The notes under the pieces: generated by a model | Seen by the model: only the letters and a program-made list of their open reading frames with translations | Databases searched by the model: none | Told to the model about the DNA's origin: nothing | Shown here: positions 35,710-44,593 of the stretch, one piece after another | How the letters are laid out: every line of letters begins with the position of its first letter | Numbering within the stretch: position 1 is the first letter of the stretch | Assembly: GCA_963838205.1 (NCBI GenBank) | Contig: CAWIQF010000015.1 | Location: 450,101 to 514,100 of the forward strand | Direction of reading: 5' to 3' | Source: CAIVVT01 sp963838205 | Lineage (GTDB): Bacteria; Acidobacteriota; Terriglobia; Bryobacterales; Bryobacteraceae | Length of the DNA: 64,000 nucleotides | Made by a program: the position numbers and the translations under genes

Positions 35710-35969
35710 CGGCGGCCTTGACCGGCGTACCGCGACGGCCGGCGTGGCCGGGCCGCGCCCCGGCGGATTCCGAGGCGATCGGAGCAGACGGCTCATTCAG
35801 GTCCAATGTCTGCACTTCCCGCCGATGCCGGATGTCGTTCCTTCCCTGATGCTGGTATGGTCGAGTCTCAGTTGTCCAGATTGTGGTGCGCCCAGACTCG
35901 GGCGGGTGGCCCGCGTGGTAAGGGTCTTCCGAGCGCCCAAGAGTTGCGCGGGCTGGAGAGGAGCGTGGC

Positions 35970-37040
35970 GTGACGTCGATGTCCCGAAGGCGGATGTTGG
36001 GAGCGGCCGGGGCGGGGCTGGCGGCGGTGGTTCCGGTTGTTATGGGGCAGCAGAGGTCCGGCGGGGCCGGCTCGGTGAAGACGCCGATCTCGCTGATCAT
36101 CGATGATGGCGGGCCGGTGGATGCGATGTTCTACATGCACCCGGGCTACGAGACGCCGTGGATCGTCCCGAACGCTTTCACGGAGCGCGTGGCCGCGACC
36201 TTCGAACGCTTCGATCTGCACGGGAAGTTCACGGTGCTGCCGATGCCGAGTTGCCTGGGGCGGATCGACCAGAGCTTGGAACGGGTGCCGCAGGAGCACC
36301 TGGAAGGATTTCTGAAGATCGTCCGCGAGCGCATCGCGCCGCGGTTTGACATCACGCCGGAGTTTCTCACGCACCTGGCGGCCTACGACCTCAAGAGCGG
36401 GAAGTATCAGCACATTTTCGAGGACGCCTGGATCTCCCGCGCTCCGCTTGAGGAAGTGATCGACTACTTCGTCCTGGCATTCCAGATTCTCAAGAACGTA
36501 GGGCTGCCGGCGCAGGGCATCACATCCCCCTGGAACTCGGGCATCGACGTGGAGAAGAAGTACGCGCAGGCGCTGGCGGAGGCGCATTGGAAGGTCTACG
36601 GCAAAAAGCTGACCTGGTACTTCCTGTACGTCAGCGAGTGGGACCAGCCGCGCAGGTGCACCGTCGAATACACGGCGCCGGAGCGGGGGCAGGCGGTGGT
36701 GAGCGTCCCGGCGAATGCCCCCGACATCTTCTGGTGCATGGAACTGCCAACGCAAAGCGAGAAGGTGGAGTTCATCACCCGGAACATCGACCGGCTGGCG
36801 CCGGCGGACGGGCGGCCGGGGCGGATCCGGCAGTTGATCGAGGGCGGCTATCCGGTGGTGCTGCTGACGCACTGGCAGTCGCTGTATCACCGCGGCACCG
36901 GGTTGGGGCTGGAGGGGTTGACGGCGCTGGCGGAACGGATTCAGAAGGTCTTCGGCGACAGCATGCGTTGGGTGCCGCTGACGGAGATCGCCCGGACGGC
37001 GTTGCCCGCTGGCAGCGGATCGGGACCGGATCGCGGATGA
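35970..37040 (+). CDS. Exported protein, polysaccharide-deacetylase-like fold (tentative)
   Basis: A 356-residue protein with a clear Tat signal (SRRRMLGAAGAGLAAVVP). The mature part opens ISLIIDDGGPVDAMFYMHPG, which resembles the TFDDG-type first strand of NodB-fold deacetylases, but the usual HSxxHP zinc motif is not evident, so catalytic activity is doubtful. Later blocks such as GITSPWNSGIDVEKKYAQAL and GYPVVLLTHWQSLYHRGTG look conserved. The GTG at 35970 is favoured by GAGAGGAG about 6 bases upstream; an ATG three codons later is the alternative. I do not recognise a characterised family. Confidence 0.7.
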   Translation: MTSMSRRRMLGAAGAGLAAVVPVVMGQQRSGGAGSVKTPISLIIDDGGPVDAMFYMHPGYETPWIVPNAFTERVAATFERFDLHGKFTVLPMPSCLGRIDQSLERVPQEHLEGFLKIVRERIAPRFDITPEFLTHLAAYDLKSGKYQHIFEDAWISRAPLEEVIDYFVLAFQILKNVGLPAQGITSPWNSGIDVEKKYAQALAEAHWKVYGKKLTWYFLYVSEWDQPRRCTVEYTAPERGQAVVSVPANAPDIFWCMELPTQSEKVEFITRNIDRLAPADGRPGRIRQLIEGGYPVVLLTHWQSLYHRGTGLGLEGLTALAERIQKVFGDSMRWVPLTEIARTALPAGSGSGPDRG

Positions 37041-37103
37041 ATAGCGGCCGCGGCCGGCGGCGCGGTGAGCGATCAGCCATTTGTCCGGTAACCCCACTCC
37101 TAA

Positions 37104-37120
37104 GGAACTGATCCAGTTCC
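37104..37120. terminator. Hairpin without T-run downstream of the deacetylase-like gene
   Basis: GGAACTG and CAGTTCC pair perfectly around ATC, 63 bases after the stop at 37040. No run of T follows, so it may be a weak terminator or an RNA-stability element. Confidence 0.35.
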
Positions 37121-37242
37121 CTCCGTCTCGGTCTGAGCGGAGGCTCTGTCTGAAGCTTACCGGGAACTGACGGCGACCGTAGCCCGAGGAGCGATTGTTT
37201 CGCGACGTGCGCCTGCTCTCGTCATACGATCCAACCAGCTAA

Positions 37243-38926
37243 CCCGAATATTTCACCGGCTCACTGTACAAAAGCCGCCTTCTCTGGCATAAACATTTCA
37301 GCCACGAAGTGCTTCTGCACAGAAAGCGGCGGCTCTTGCTATGACACAGTGTACCCAGGACAGCTTCGAATTTGAAGCCCATTTTTCGCGCCGGGTGGTG
37401 GCGGGTTTCGACGGCGGCACGATCACTTCCGACGCCGGGGCGCTACTGCTGCGGCAGGTCGACCGGCGCATCGGCCTGCTGCCACGCCTGGCGCGCTGCT
37501 TCAGCGACTTCCGGAATCCGGTTTACATCTCCCACGAAGTGGGTGAAATGGTCTCGCAGCGCGTCTATGCGCTGGCCTTGGGTTACGAAGATCTCAACGA
37601 CCACGACCAACTGCGTGACGACCCGCTGATGGGTCTGCTGGCGGGTAAACGCAAGCCCGGCGCGGCGTTGGCCAGCAAGAGCACGCTGTGCCGCCTGGAA
37701 CGCACGCCTGAGGCCGGCGCCGCCTCCGACCGCTACAAGAAGATCCGCTACGATGCCGCCGCCATCGACCGGCTGCTGGTCGAGATGTTTGTGGAGTCGC
37801 ACCCGCAAGCCCCGGCCCGGATCGTCGTCGATCTGGACGCCACCGATACGCCGTTGCACGGCCAGCAGGAGGGACGTTTCTTCCACGGCTACTACGACCA
37901 CTACTGCTACCTGCCGCTGTACATCTTCGCGGGCGACCAGATTGTCGGCGTGCGGCTGCGAGAGGCCAATCAGGACGCCAGCGCGGGCAGCGTCGAAGAG
38001 ATCCAGCGCATCGTCGCGCAGATCCGCGCCCGCTGGCCCCAGACTCAGATCATCCTGCGCGCCGACTCGGGCTTCTGCCGCGAAGAACTGATGAGGTGGT
38101 GTGAGGACAACCATGTCGACTACGTCTTCGGACTGGCGCGCAACCAGCGCCTGCGGCGGCGGATCGACAAGGCCATGCGCCAGGCCGCGGGCGAGGCCCA
38201 ACGCACGGGAAAGGCGGCGCGGGTGCTCACCGAGTTTCGCTACCGCACGCGCAAGAGTTGGTCGCGCGCCCGGCGCGTCATCGCCAAGGCCGAGCAGATC
38301 GCGGGCAAGCAGAACCCGCGCTATGTCGTGACTTCGCTGCCGGTCGAGCAGTGGCAACCGCGCCCACTCTACGAGGATCTGTACTGCGCCCGCGGCGAGA
38401 TGGAGAACCGCATCAAAGAGCAGGACTGAGCCTGTTTGCCGACCGCATGAGTGCCGAGACGATGCGCGCCAATCAGCTCCGGCTGTATCTGTCGGCGGCG
38501 GCCTACGTGCTCGTGGAGGCGCTGCGGCGGCTGGCGCTAACAGGCACGGCGCTGGCCGAGGCCCAGGTCCACACGATTCGGCTGCGACTGCTCAAGATCG
38601 GCGCGCGGATTCGTTTCAGCGCGCGGCGCGTGCTGGTGTCGATGAGCAGCGGCTACCCCTGGAAGCAGGTGTTTGGGCAGGTGTGGGCGGCGCTGCGTTG
38701 CTGAGCCAAAATCGCGACACGGCAAACAAACGATTTCCCGATTTCGCACTTTTCAGGTCAGTCGAACTGCGTCCGAATTGCGTTTTGTGAGGGCGATCGG
38801 ACGCCACAAGGCCCCCTCGATCACCACATCCCGGCTCGCTGCCCGCCCGAATGCCGCCGCAGCGCCCTCCAAACCTCACGCAAACGCCGGCGGCGACGAA
38901 ATCACAGCGCCTGTGAAACATCCGGG
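37243..38926 (+). mobile_element. IS1380 family insertion sequence, 1684 bp
   Basis: The ends are imperfect inverted repeats: 37243-37260 (CCCGAATATTTCACCGGC) and the complement of 38909-38926 (CCCGGATGTTTCACAGGC), matching at 15 of 18 positions. Flanking tetranucleotides are CTAA on the left and CTAG on the right, a nearly perfect 4-bp target duplication. Length and the single transposase fit the family. The transposase is frameshifted, so the copy is probably immobile unless the indel is a sequence error. Confidence 0.85.
37341..38704 (+). pseudogene. IS1380 family transposase, frameshifted near its C-terminus
   Basis: A DDE transposase of about 454 residues. The N-terminus reads FSRRVVAGFDGGTITSDAGA; catalytic acidic residues lie in VVDLDATDTPLHG, ILRADSGFCRE and EMENRIKEQ. 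At about 38425-38430 one base appears to be missing: the first frame stops at 38429, while the next frame continues with LSLFADRMSAETMRANQLR and runs to 38704, exactly the expected family C-terminus. Everything outside that point is intact. Confidence 0.9.
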
Positions 38927-38956
38927 CTAGCAGGCTGCTGAAAAGGGTCCTGTGAG

Positions 38957-38980
38957 ACCGCTCCCTCACAGTCGCGGCTT
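38957..38980 (-). repeat. Capped AGCCGCGAC repeat (copy C)
   Basis: On the minus strand reads AAGCCGCGACTGT followed by GAGGGAGCGGT, one base different from the cap consensus. It lies 30 bases outside the right end of the IS1380 element and has no upstream tandem unit of good quality. Confidence 0.75.
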
Positions 38981-39288
38981 CCATGAGAAGGCCGCTCTGG
39001 TCAAGGCATTTTTCTGACATTCGTTCTTTGTGGCCGTGGCCGACCAACGGGAGGCGCCGCAGCGTCCTGCCGTCTTCCTATTCTCAGGAAGGTTTTCCTG
39101 CTCTCGCCGAATCGCCCTGCTTCCATTCGCACTCTTGATGGAGCGGCTTGCTCCGGTGCCAGTTGGGGTCCTCAATTTCGAACGGGTGCTGCCATCTCAG
39201 TATCGAAGTAACGCCCCTGTTTCCAGAAACGCTCTTCCGCCGCGACTTCGCAGTCACCCACACTCGGCGATTTGCTACAAACTACAAT

Positions 39289-39371
39289 CCATTCCGCTGC
39301 TGCCATTCCGCTATTGCGTGCCATTCCGCTATTGCGTGCCATTCCGCTATTGCGTGCCATTCCGCTGCCTG
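39289..39371. repeat. 18-bp tandem repeat downstream of the IS110-type transposase
   Basis: CCATTCCGCTATTGCGTG occurs three times in succession (39303-39356), with partial units on both sides. On the minus strand it would encode a hexapeptide repeat (EWHAIA) if read in a frame continuous with upstream DNA, but it lies beyond the transposase stop at 39410. The remaining DNA between 38981 and 39288 holds no gene I can support. Confidence 0.85.
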
Positions 39372-39409
39372 CCATTGCGTCGCGCGTGCCACTACTTCGC
39401 TGCCTGCCG

Positions 39410-40527
39410 TTACGCCGCCGCGTGGCGCGAGCGGGGCCGGCCCTGGCTGTTGCGGAGCGGCTCGTACACTTCGCCCGTCGTCCACAACCGATGCAGCAGC
39501 ACGGCCAGTTTGCGCGCCACCGCGACGATGGCCCGCTTCTTCGCATTCTTTCCGCCGCGCTCGGCCAGCTTCAGGCCCCACCTTCTCAGATCCGTGTCCG
39601 GCCCGCGAAATCCCAAGATGTGATGTGCGCCCTGCACCAGCATCGTCCGCAGATAGATGTCGCCTTCCTTGGCGATCGGCAACTGCGGCTGGCTCTGGCC
39701 CGATTCGCTGCGCTTGGGCCGCAGGCCCACATAGCAGCCCACGTCGCGGCTCTTCTGAAAGCGCGCGCGGTCTTCCACCGTCAAGATAAACGTCAGAGCG
39801 ATCAAAGTCCCGACTCCGCTCACTTGCTTGAGAAGTTGGGTTTCCGGATACTCGGTCCGGGCGATCTGCTCCAGCTTGACGTCCACGGCGCGGATCTGTT
39901 TCGTCAGCCCTTCCACTGTGTCCAACAACGGTTTCAACGTCTGCTGCAAAGTCTGCCGGCAGGTCCACCATCTTGGCCGGACCTAGATTGTCGGCGTCGC
40001 ACATGGGCAGCCGCTCGCCCATGGCTTTGGCCAGCCCGCGCGCCGAGTTGATCAGCGCCGTGCGGGCCTCCACCAGCGCCGCCCGGACCCGGATCACCAT
40101 CAGATCCTGCTGCGCTTTTTCGCTCCGATGGCGGATCGGCCGCAGCAGCCGCGGATCGGCGCGCGCCAGCAGCGCCAGCGTCTGCGCGTCCAGCCGGTCG
40201 TCCTTGCGGCTGCTCTGGCTGATCAGCTTTACCTGCCTCGCATTGGCCACGATCACCTCGTGGCCCAGCTTGGCCAGCAGCCGGCTCACCCACGGCGAGT
40301 GCGTTCCCACCTCGATCGCGATGCGGCAGCGCGACCGCGCGCCGAACGCCGAGCTGCAGCCCTTTCTTCGTCGTCGCCACGCTGGCTTCCTGCACCACCT
40401 CGCCCTGCCCATCCAGCCGGCAATAGCGACTGCTCCTGTCGCCCAGGTCCAGGCCGATCGTGATCGGCCCGCGCGAGCTCGCCGCCCGACGCTTCGGACT
40501 CCGCTGGACAGTGTTATTCTGCTTCAT
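39410..40527 (-). pseudogene. IS110 family transposase with two frameshifts
   Basis: A DEDD transposase of about 372 residues. The start at 40527 reads MKQNN, followed by the first acidic motif ITIGLDLGDRSSRYCRLD. The frame changes near 40355 (then IAIEVGTHSPWVSRLLAKLG and KDDRLDAQTLALLARAD) and again near 39950 (then LDTVEGLTKQIRAVD, QVSGVGTLIALTFIL and the Tnp_20 motif GCYVGLRPKRSESGQSQ). All family blocks are present in order, so only two small indels separate this from an intact gene. IS110 elements lack terminal inverted repeats; the element's ends cannot be fixed here. A small hairpin (GCACT-TCG-AGTGC) lies just upstream at 40542-40554. Confidence 0.88.
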
Positions 40528-40623
40528 GGCCGGTCTCCTTTTGCACTTCGAGTGCGCAACCATTGGGAGCTTACCGCATCCCGCCGGGGCCGGCCTTCTC
40601 ATTCCATCTCAGAAACACAACAC

Positions 40624-40706
40624 AACCGCTCCTTAACAGTCGCGGCTCCGCCATGCAGTCGCGGCTCATCAACGTGGCTCAACAACGCGGCTCAGTAACG
40701 CGGCTC
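40624..40706 (-). repeat. Capped AGCCGCGAC repeat array (copy D)
   Basis: On the minus strand: three units with a 13-bp period (GAGCCGCGTTACT, GAGCCGCGTTGTT, GAGCCACGTTGAT; 40706-40668), one 19-bp unit (40667-40649), and the cap GAGCCGCGACTGT plus TAAGGAGCGGTT (40648-40624). It begins 40 bases beyond the yggS stop in that gene's orientation, and its cap is about 97 bases before the IS110-type transposase start. Confidence 0.88.
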
Positions 40707-40746
40707 GGTTACAACGGCGGCGCACGGCGGGTGCGGGGCAATGCGC

Positions 40747-41445
40747 CTACGCGTCCGGCTTTCGCGAGCCGAACAGCGCGGTGCCCACGCGGACCATGGT
40801 CGAGCCTTCCTGGATGGCCACTTCGAGGTCGTGCGACATGCCCATGGAGAGCCCTTTCACGCCGACATCGGCGGCGAGCGCGCGCAGTTTCTCAAACGAG
40901 GGGCGGGCCGATTCGGGGTCGTCGGACCAGGGCGGCATGGTCATCAGGCCGGTCAGCGACAGCGACTTTTCAGACCGGATCACATCGACGAGAGCAGGCA
41001 GATCGGCGGGCTCGCAGCCATGCTTCGTCTGCTCATCGGAGAGCTTGACCTCGATCATGACCTCCAGCGGCCGTCCCTCCGCGGCCAGACGGCGGGCCAG
41101 TTTCCCGCTGTCCACGGTCTGAATGACGTCGAACAGCTCCGCGGCCTTGTGGCTTTTGTTGGATTGGAGATGGCCGATCAGGTGGAACCGCGCGCCGGCC
41201 AGCGAGCGTACCTGAGGGGCCTTGGTTTCGAACTCCTGAACGTAGTTTTCGCCGAACTCGCGCAGGCCCAGCGTGTAGGCATCGAGGATCGCCTGAGCCG
41301 GAAAAACCTTGGTGACGGCGAGCAGAGTGACTTCGTCGCGGCGGCGCCCGGCGCGGTCGCAGGCGCGCTGAATGCGTTGTTCCACGGCCGCGATGCGGGC
41401 GCTGAGTTCCGTGAGACCCAGCGTTGGAGCTGGCGTCGAGTCCAT
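40747..41445 (-). CDS. yggS: YggS family pyridoxal-phosphate homeostasis protein
   Basis: A 232-residue alanine-racemase-like barrel that binds PLP and balances its supply. The PLP lysine is in VTLLAVTKVFPAQAI (about residue 47); other family blocks are REFGENYVQEF, FHLIGHLQSNK, SEKSLSLTGLMTMPP and the C-terminal LSMGMSHDLEVAIQEGSTMVRVGT (shown here only in outline). The ATG at 41445 follows a symmetric GTATAC by about 10 bases with no Shine-Dalgarno. It is divergent from the PD-(D/E)XK-like gene. Confidence 0.95.
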   Translation of the reverse strand: MDSTPAPTLGLTELSARIAAVEQRIQRACDRAGRRRDEVTLLAVTKVFPAQAILDAYTLGLREFGENYVQEFETKAPQVRSLAGARFHLIGHLQSNKSHKAAELFDVIQTVDSGKLARRLAAEGRPLEVMIEVKLSDEQTKHGCEPADLPALVDVIRSEKSLSLTGLMTMPPWSDDPESARPSFEKLRALAADVGVKGLSMGMSHDLEVAIQEGSTMVRVGTALFGSRKPDA

Positions 41446-41454
41446 GCTTTGGAT

Positions 41455-41462
41455 TGTATACT
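41455..41462. promoter_or_regulatory. Shared symmetric -10 element between divergent genes
   Basis: TGTATACT contains the palindrome GTATAC. It gives TATACT for the plus-strand gene (GTG 7 bases further) and TATACA for yggS (ATG 9 bases further). Both messages would then be leaderless or nearly so. Confidence 0.5.
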
Positions 41463-41469
41463 GGGACCG

Positions 41470-43041
41470 GTGCGCACCCCCGCGAAGGCGGTGCCCGCGA
41501 TGCCCGCCGAGGCGTTGCGGAGCGCACTCGAACGCTTTCTCGAGACCTGCCGCCGCCCCGTCCTTCTCGAGCCCGGCCAGGAGCCGCTGGAGCTGACGCC
41601 GGGCCTGTATCAAATGAGCGAACGTCCGAATGGGCTGCTGCTGGAAGCATGGAACGAGACCCGGACGTGGGCGCGGCGGCTGGTGGCCGTATCGAACGGG
41701 CCGAGCGGCCGGTTGACGGTGTTGGCCGAACGCCTGGGCGGGGCGCGGTTGCAACTGGAAATCTCGGATCTCGATCGGGCGACTGCCGTTCCGTTGCTGC
41801 GGCGCAGTCAGCGCGAGGGCCTGCGAGAGCGATTCCGATTCTGGCTGGCGCGCCAATACGCGGGTTGGCGGATCGAGGAACTGAGCACGGGGGCGGATCT
41901 GCAACGCACGCTGTCGCCATCGTACGCGCGAGCGCTGCTGGTGCAGGGCACGCGCAGAGCGGCGGCGGTGGCGGCGCCCGCGGACGGGGAGCACGCGGCG
42001 GGCGTTCTCACGAGCGGCCTGATCTGGCTGGACTACCTGCGCCGCCGCGAAGCACCGCAGCCGGTTTCAGAATTGGGTCTGTTCGTGCCGGCCGGCGCGC
42101 AGAACCAGACGCTGCTGCGGCTGAAATGGATGGACCCGCAGCAGGCGCAATTCTCGGTGTTCGTGTACGACGAAGCGGGCTTCGAATCGCGACTCGATGC
42201 GGCCGACACGGGCAACATCGCATCGAAAGTGGAGCCCTGGCGCACGGGTCCGCCGATGCAGGAGATGTTGGCTCCGCAGGTTCTCGAAGAATTGACGGCG
42301 CTGGAGGGCTTCGAAGCGGTCCATCTCTGCGCAGGCGTCGTTGCATTGAGAATTCACGGCCTGCAATTCGGCCGGATCGAAGGACGGCAGATCGTCTGCG
42401 GCGTCGATCGCCGGAAGAAGATGCAGTCGGCGCAGCAACTGCTCGAAATGGCGCGCGAGGTGGCGCGATTTCGCAACTCCGCCGCGCCTGACCCGCGCCA
42501 TCCGTGGCGCACGCGTCAACCGGAGGCGTGGCTGGAATCGCTCACGCGGAGCCATCTGCCGCTGCTCGACGCCGCGCTGCTGCCACGGCCGGTGTATGGG
42601 CAGGTGCTGTCGATGGCGGGCACCGAGCACGGGGTGCTGGACCTGATTGCGCTGGGGCGCGACGGCCGGCTGGCGGTGATCGAATTGAAGGCTACGGAGG
42701 ATCCGAACCTGCCGCTGCAGGCGCTCGATTACTGGATGCGCGTGGAGTGGCACGCCCGGCGCGGCGAATTCGCGTCGAACGGATACTTCCCTGGACTCGC
42801 CGTCCGCGCACAGGCTCCGCGGTTGCTGCTGATCGCGCCGGCGCTGCAATTTCACCCCACCAGCGAGACCATCCTGCGCTTCTTCTCGCCGGCGATCGAA
42901 GTCGAGCGCATCGGCGTTGGCTTAGAATGGCGGAAGGAGTTCCGCCCGGTGAGCCGGTTGCGCGGCGCCGAGCGGCCGGGATTGCGCATGGATGGCGACT
43001 CCGGCGGCGAAGACTCCCAGGCGAGAGGATCCCGGCTGTAG
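41470..43041 (+). CDS. Uncharacterised protein with a PD-(D/E)XK nuclease-like C-terminal region
   Basis: A 523-residue cytoplasmic protein if the GTG at 41470 is used (513 from the ATG at 41500); the -10 element just upstream favours the GTG. The N-terminal three-quarters is not recognised. At about residues 385-420 the pattern GVLDLIALGRDGRLAVIELKATED fits the core of the PD-(D/E)XK fold (Asp, then Glu-x-Lys), followed by LPLQALDYWMRVEWH. It leads a four-gene operon and is 26 bases upstream of the next start. Whether it is an active nuclease is unknown; it has none of the known partners of a restriction system nearby. Confidence 0.7.
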   Translation: MRTPAKAVPAMPAEALRSALERFLETCRRPVLLEPGQEPLELTPGLYQMSERPNGLLLEAWNETRTWARRLVAVSNGPSGRLTVLAERLGGARLQLEISDLDRATAVPLLRRSQREGLRERFRFWLARQYAGWRIEELSTGADLQRTLSPSYARALLVQGTRRAAAVAAPADGEHAAGVLTSGLIWLDYLRRREAPQPVSELGLFVPAGAQNQTLLRLKWMDPQQAQFSVFVYDEAGFESRLDAADTGNIASKVEPWRTGPPMQEMLAPQVLEELTALEGFEAVHLCAGVVALRIHGLQFGRIEGRQIVCGVDRRKKMQSAQQLLEMAREVARFRNSAAPDPRHPWRTRQPEAWLESLTRSHLPLLDAALLPRPVYGQVLSMAGTEHGVLDLIALGRDGRLAVIELKATEDPNLPLQALDYWMRVEWHARRGEFASNGYFPGLAVRAQAPRLLLIAPALQFHPTSETILRFFSPAIEVERIGVGLEWRKEFRPVSRLRGAERPGLRMDGDSGGEDSQARGSRL

Positions 43042-43067
43042 GCGCCGGGTCGGAAGGAAGCCGCGCC

Positions 43068-43997
43068 GTGGGCCCTTTGATGTTTAAACAGATCCGTGGC
43101 GTCCTCACGCAGCTCAAGCCGGGCGAGGTCCACGCGCGCGCGGAACGGCCGGTGCGGATCCTTCTGCGGACCGACTCGGCGGCGGCGGCCTGGGCGGTGG
43201 AGAGTTTCCTTCTGCCTAATAGCCTCAGCACCGGGCGGCGCGCCGAAGCGGCGGCGCTATTGACGCACGAACGAAACGCTTCGCAGGACAGCCGGTTCCA
43301 CCTGGTATTGCACGAAACGGGGATGGAGCCGCCCGCGGGCTGGCAGCGCGGGCACGATGCGTTCGAATTCGATCCGCTGAATCCCGCCGCTCTGGTCGCT
43401 GAGATCGTGAGCGCGCGCGACGATTTGTCACTGGCGCTGGCGCGGCGTTTCAGCCCATTCCGGCAGACGGTGACGCGCGGAGTGATCCATCGCATCGCCA
43501 GTGAGAACGCGCTGTTCGCGATCGTCAGCGCGCTGCCGAATCTGGTTCCCTCGCTGGCGGAGATCCCGTGGGCCTTCGGCGAATTCGCTTCGGACACGGC
43601 CGTGCTGACCGCGAACCAGGTCCGCATGGCGTTCCTGCTGGCGGCCGCCAGCGACCGCCCGGTGGGCTACACGGAGCAACGCAACGAGATCGGATCGATC
43701 GTCGCCGGAGCATTCGGGTGGCGCAGCCTGGCGCGCGAATTCGCCGGCAAGATTCCATTCGGCGGAGGGTTGATTCCGAAGGCCGCGATCGCGTACGCAG
43801 GCACCTGGACGGCGGGCGTCTCACTGGAGCGCGTCTACCGCATCGGCTACGGCCTGACCCGCAAGGAAAGAAAAGCGGCCTGGGAAGAGGCGTTCGAAAA
43901 AGGCCGGGAGATCGCCGCGCAACTCGTGGCGCGGGCCCGGCGGCAGGAGAAGAGAGGTCAGATCGCGGGCGAATCAAAAGCGGAGGAATCTGTTTGA
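43068..43997 (+). CDS. Membrane-associated protein with a DUF697-like C-terminal domain
   Basis: A 309-residue protein. The N-terminal half (VRILLRTDSAAAAWAVESFL onward) is polar and unrecognised. The C-terminal half resembles DUF697 domains seen after small GTPase-like modules: NALFAIVSALPNLVPSLAEI, then GWRSLAREFAGKIPFGGGLI and KAAIAYAGTWTAGVSLERVY, with an Arg/Lys-rich tail. The GTG at 43068 is preferred because AAGGAAG lies 9 bases upstream. Its stop overlaps the start of the thioredoxin-fold gene (TGATG). Function unknown. Confidence 0.7.
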   Translation: MGPLMFKQIRGVLTQLKPGEVHARAERPVRILLRTDSAAAAWAVESFLLPNSLSTGRRAEAAALLTHERNASQDSRFHLVLHETGMEPPAGWQRGHDAFEFDPLNPAALVAEIVSARDDLSLALARRFSPFRQTVTRGVIHRIASENALFAIVSALPNLVPSLAEIPWAFGEFASDTAVLTANQVRMAFLLAAASDRPVGYTEQRNEIGSIVAGAFGWRSLAREFAGKIPFGGGLIPKAAIAYAGTWTAGVSLERVYRIGYGLTRKERKAAWEEAFEKGREIAAQLVARARRQEKRGQIAGESKAEESV

Positions 43998-44593
43998 TGA
44001 TTTCGGAGCTCCGGTGCACGCTGACCGGCCTTTTCGTGTTATCGGCGGCGACGGCAATGGCTCAAGTTCATCTGGTGGAAGGCAAGGCCGACAGCCCGGT
44101 GCGCGTGGTCATCTATGAAGACCTGCAATGCCCCGACTGCGCCGATTTCCGGGTGATGCTCGATAAGAAACTGCTGCCGCGCTATGGCGCGAAAGTGGCT
44201 TTCGAGCATCGCGATTTTCCACTGCCGAAGCACAAGTGGGCCCGGCCGGCGGCCGTGGCCGCAAGGTTCTTTCAGCAACAGAGCATGGCGCTCGCAATCC
44301 TGTGGCGCCGCGAGACGATGCACGATCAGGCCCAGATCACGCCCGAAACATTTCCGGCATATTTAGGTCTATTCGCCAAAAGCAACGGAATCGACCCCGC
44401 CCAGGCCGCCGCGGCATTGCACGACCCGGCGCTCGAAGCGCTGGTCGAGAAAGACTACGCGGACGGCGTCGCGCGCGGCATCGCCCACACGCCTACGGCG
44501 CTGGTCAACGGCGCGCCGTTCATCGAGACCTTCACTTTTGAAGAGATCGGCGCGGGCATCGACTCGGCGCTGAAGGAGAGCGGCGTCCAGTGA
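43997..44593 (+). CDS. Exported DsbA-like thioredoxin-fold protein
   Basis: A 198-residue precursor with a signal peptide (about residues 1-22, LTGLFVLSAATAMAQ). The redox site is C45-P-D-C48 in YEDLQCPDCADF, and the cis-proline loop is IAHTPTALVNG. The central helical insert (ALAILWRRETMHDQAQITPE) places it near the DsbA/BdbD-like group of disulfide oxidoreductases. It would oxidise or isomerise thiols in the periplasm. It is translationally coupled to both neighbours (overlaps at 43995-43999 and 44590-44593). Confidence 0.88.
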   Translation: MISELRCTLTGLFVLSAATAMAQVHLVEGKADSPVRVVIYEDLQCPDCADFRVMLDKKLLPRYGAKVAFEHRDFPLPKHKWARPAAVAARFFQQQSMALAILWRRETMHDQAQITPETFPAYLGLFAKSNGIDPAQAAAALHDPALEALVEKDYADGVARGIAHTPTALVNGAPFIETFTFEEIGAGIDSALKESGVQ

